A stretch of DNA of 5,958 nt, from NCBI GenBank assembly GCA_030590765.1, contig JAUVCP010000154.1, positions 1 to 5,958 of the forward strand, read 5' to 3'. Position 1 is the stretch's first letter; every line of letters starts with the position of its first letter. The notes below the pieces were generated by a model. It did no database searches. It worked only from the letters and a program-made list of their open reading frames with translations, and was not told where the DNA came from. The translations under genes were made by a program, and so were the position numbers. This document shows positions 4,935 through 5,958 of the stretch, piece by piece. Source of the DNA: Flavobacteriaceae bacterium. Its GTDB lineage: Bacteria; Bacteroidota; Bacteroidia; Flavobacteriales; Flavobacteriaceae.

Positions 4935-5958
4935 ATGATGAAAAAGTTAATATTGGCATATAGTGGAGGTTTAGATACTTCCTATTGCGCAAAATATTTG
5001 TCAAAAGATCAAGGATTTGAAGTGCATGCAGTAAGTGTAAATACCGGTGGGTTTGATAAAAAAGAGAGTATAGAAATTAAAGAAAAAGCTCTTGAACTGG
5101 GAGCTGTTTCTTATACATCTATCCATGCTGTTCAAACTTTTTACAATACCGTTGTGAAATATTTGATATTTGGAAATGTATTAAAGAATAACTCATATCC
5201 TTTATCTGTTAGTGCAGAAAGAATTGTTCAGGCCATTGAAATTGTAAATCATGCTAAAAAAATTGGCGCAAAATATATTGCTCATGGAAGTACCGGAGCA
5301 GGAAATGATCAGGTAAGATTTGACCTTATATTTCAAACTTTAGCACCGGATATTGAGATCATTACTCCAATTAGAGATCAAAAACTATCTCGACAGGTTG
5401 AAATTGATTATTTGAAAGAAAATGGTGTAGAATATGCATGGGAAAAAGCAAAATATTCTATCAATCAAGGCTTATGGGGAACCAGTGTTGGAGGGGAAGA
5501 AACTCTAACATCCGATAAGGCTTTACCAAATGATGCTTATCCAAGTCAGCTTAAAGAAAATGAGCCAAAAAATGTAAAACTCACCTTTGAAAAGGGTGAA
5601 CTGGTAGCCATTGATGGTGAAAGTGATAGTCCGGTTAGCAACATTGAAAAGTTAAACGCCATGGCATCTAAATATGCTATTGGTAGAGATATTCATGTTG
5701 GCGATACTATTATAGGAATCAAAGGAAGAGTCGGTTTTGAGGCTCCCGCACCTTTAATTATTGTTAAAGCACATCATTTACTGGAAAAACATACCTTAAC
5801 CAAATGGCAGCTGTTGCATAAAGATCAATTGTCAAACTGGTACGGAATGATGTTGCACGAAGGACAATATTTAGACGAAGTAATGCGAAACTTTGAGGCT
5901 TTTTTAGAAAGTTCACAAAAAAATGTGAGCGGAGATGTTTTTGTTACTTTACAGCCAT
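4935..5958 (+). CDS. argG: Argininosuccinate synthase, 3' end beyond the window
   Basis: ArgG joins citrulline and aspartate with ATP to make argininosuccinate, the next-to-last step of arginine synthesis, in the cytoplasm. The N-terminus KKLILAYSGGLDTSYC holds the PP-loop of N-type ATP pyrophosphatases, SGGLDTS at residues 10-16. AHGSTGAGNDQVRFD (about 116-130) is the conserved substrate and nucleotide motif, and GLWGTSVGGEE, EAPAPLI and HEGQYLDE follow the family order. The 341 codons visible are most of the usual length of about 400, and the frame is open to the right edge. Two adjacent ATG codons (4935 and 4938) are possible starts; either leaves the protein intact. The gene lies 3 bp after the GNAT gene and has no promoter of its own that I can see, so it should be under the same leader attenuator. 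Confidence 0.96.
   Translation, partial: MMKKLILAYSGGLDTSYCAKYLSKDQGFEVHAVSVNTGGFDKKESIEIKEKALELGAVSYTSIHAVQTFYNTVVKYLIFGNVLKNNSYPLSVSAERIVQAIEIVNHAKKIGAKYIAHGSTGAGNDQVRFDLIFQTLAPDIEIITPIRDQKLSRQVEIDYLKENGVEYAWEKAKYSINQGLWGTSVGGEETLTSDKALPNDAYPSQLKENEPKNVKLTFEKGELVAIDGESDSPVSNIEKLNAMASKYAIGRDIHVGDTIIGIKGRVGFEAPAPLIIVKAHHLLEKHTLTKWQLLHKDQLSNWYGMMLHEGQYLDEVMRNFEAFLESSQKNVSGDVFVTLQP

Overview
The window is AT-rich, about one third G+C, and reads as chromosomal DNA of a member of Bacteroidota, probably Flavobacteriia. Four things point there. Starts lack clear Shine-Dalgarno sequences. A perfect Bacteroidetes-type -7 box (TAnnTTTG) lies upstream of the arginine genes. The patatin/Omp85 protein is of a kind common in that phylum. 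A GNAT gene followed immediately by argG matches the head of flavobacterial arginine operons as I remember them. The assignment is inference from sequence style, not from a search.

Left part, minus strand (1-2956). A 773-residue outer-membrane patatin/Omp85 fusion (635-2956) is followed 112 bp downstream by an alpha/beta hydrolase of the monoacylglycerol lipase type, which runs off the left edge. Both look like lipid or ester hydrolases. The hydrolase appears to carry a one-base frameshift about 40 bases from the edge.

Middle (2957-4009). A 273-bp divergent intergenic region holds two nested perfect inverted repeats. It separates the patatin gene from a plus-strand gene for a 232-residue protein that resembles a divergent sigma factor, with region 2-like and region 4-like ends and an acidic middle.

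Right part, plus strand (4010-5958). This is the start of an arginine biosynthesis operon: a promoter, a 5' hairpin, a 31-codon leader ORF ending in Pro-Arg-His-Arg-Arg-Arg-Pro-stop, a set of alternative RNA hairpins ending in a T7 tract, a GNAT acyltransferase that may make the N-acylglutamate precursor, and, 3 bp later, argG, which is cut by the right edge.

The leader ORF is the main discovery. It looks like a ribosome-mediated attenuator that senses charged tRNA-Arg, a mode of control that is unusual for arginine genes, where repression by ArgR is the textbook route. The leader is too short for routine gene calling and would normally be missed.
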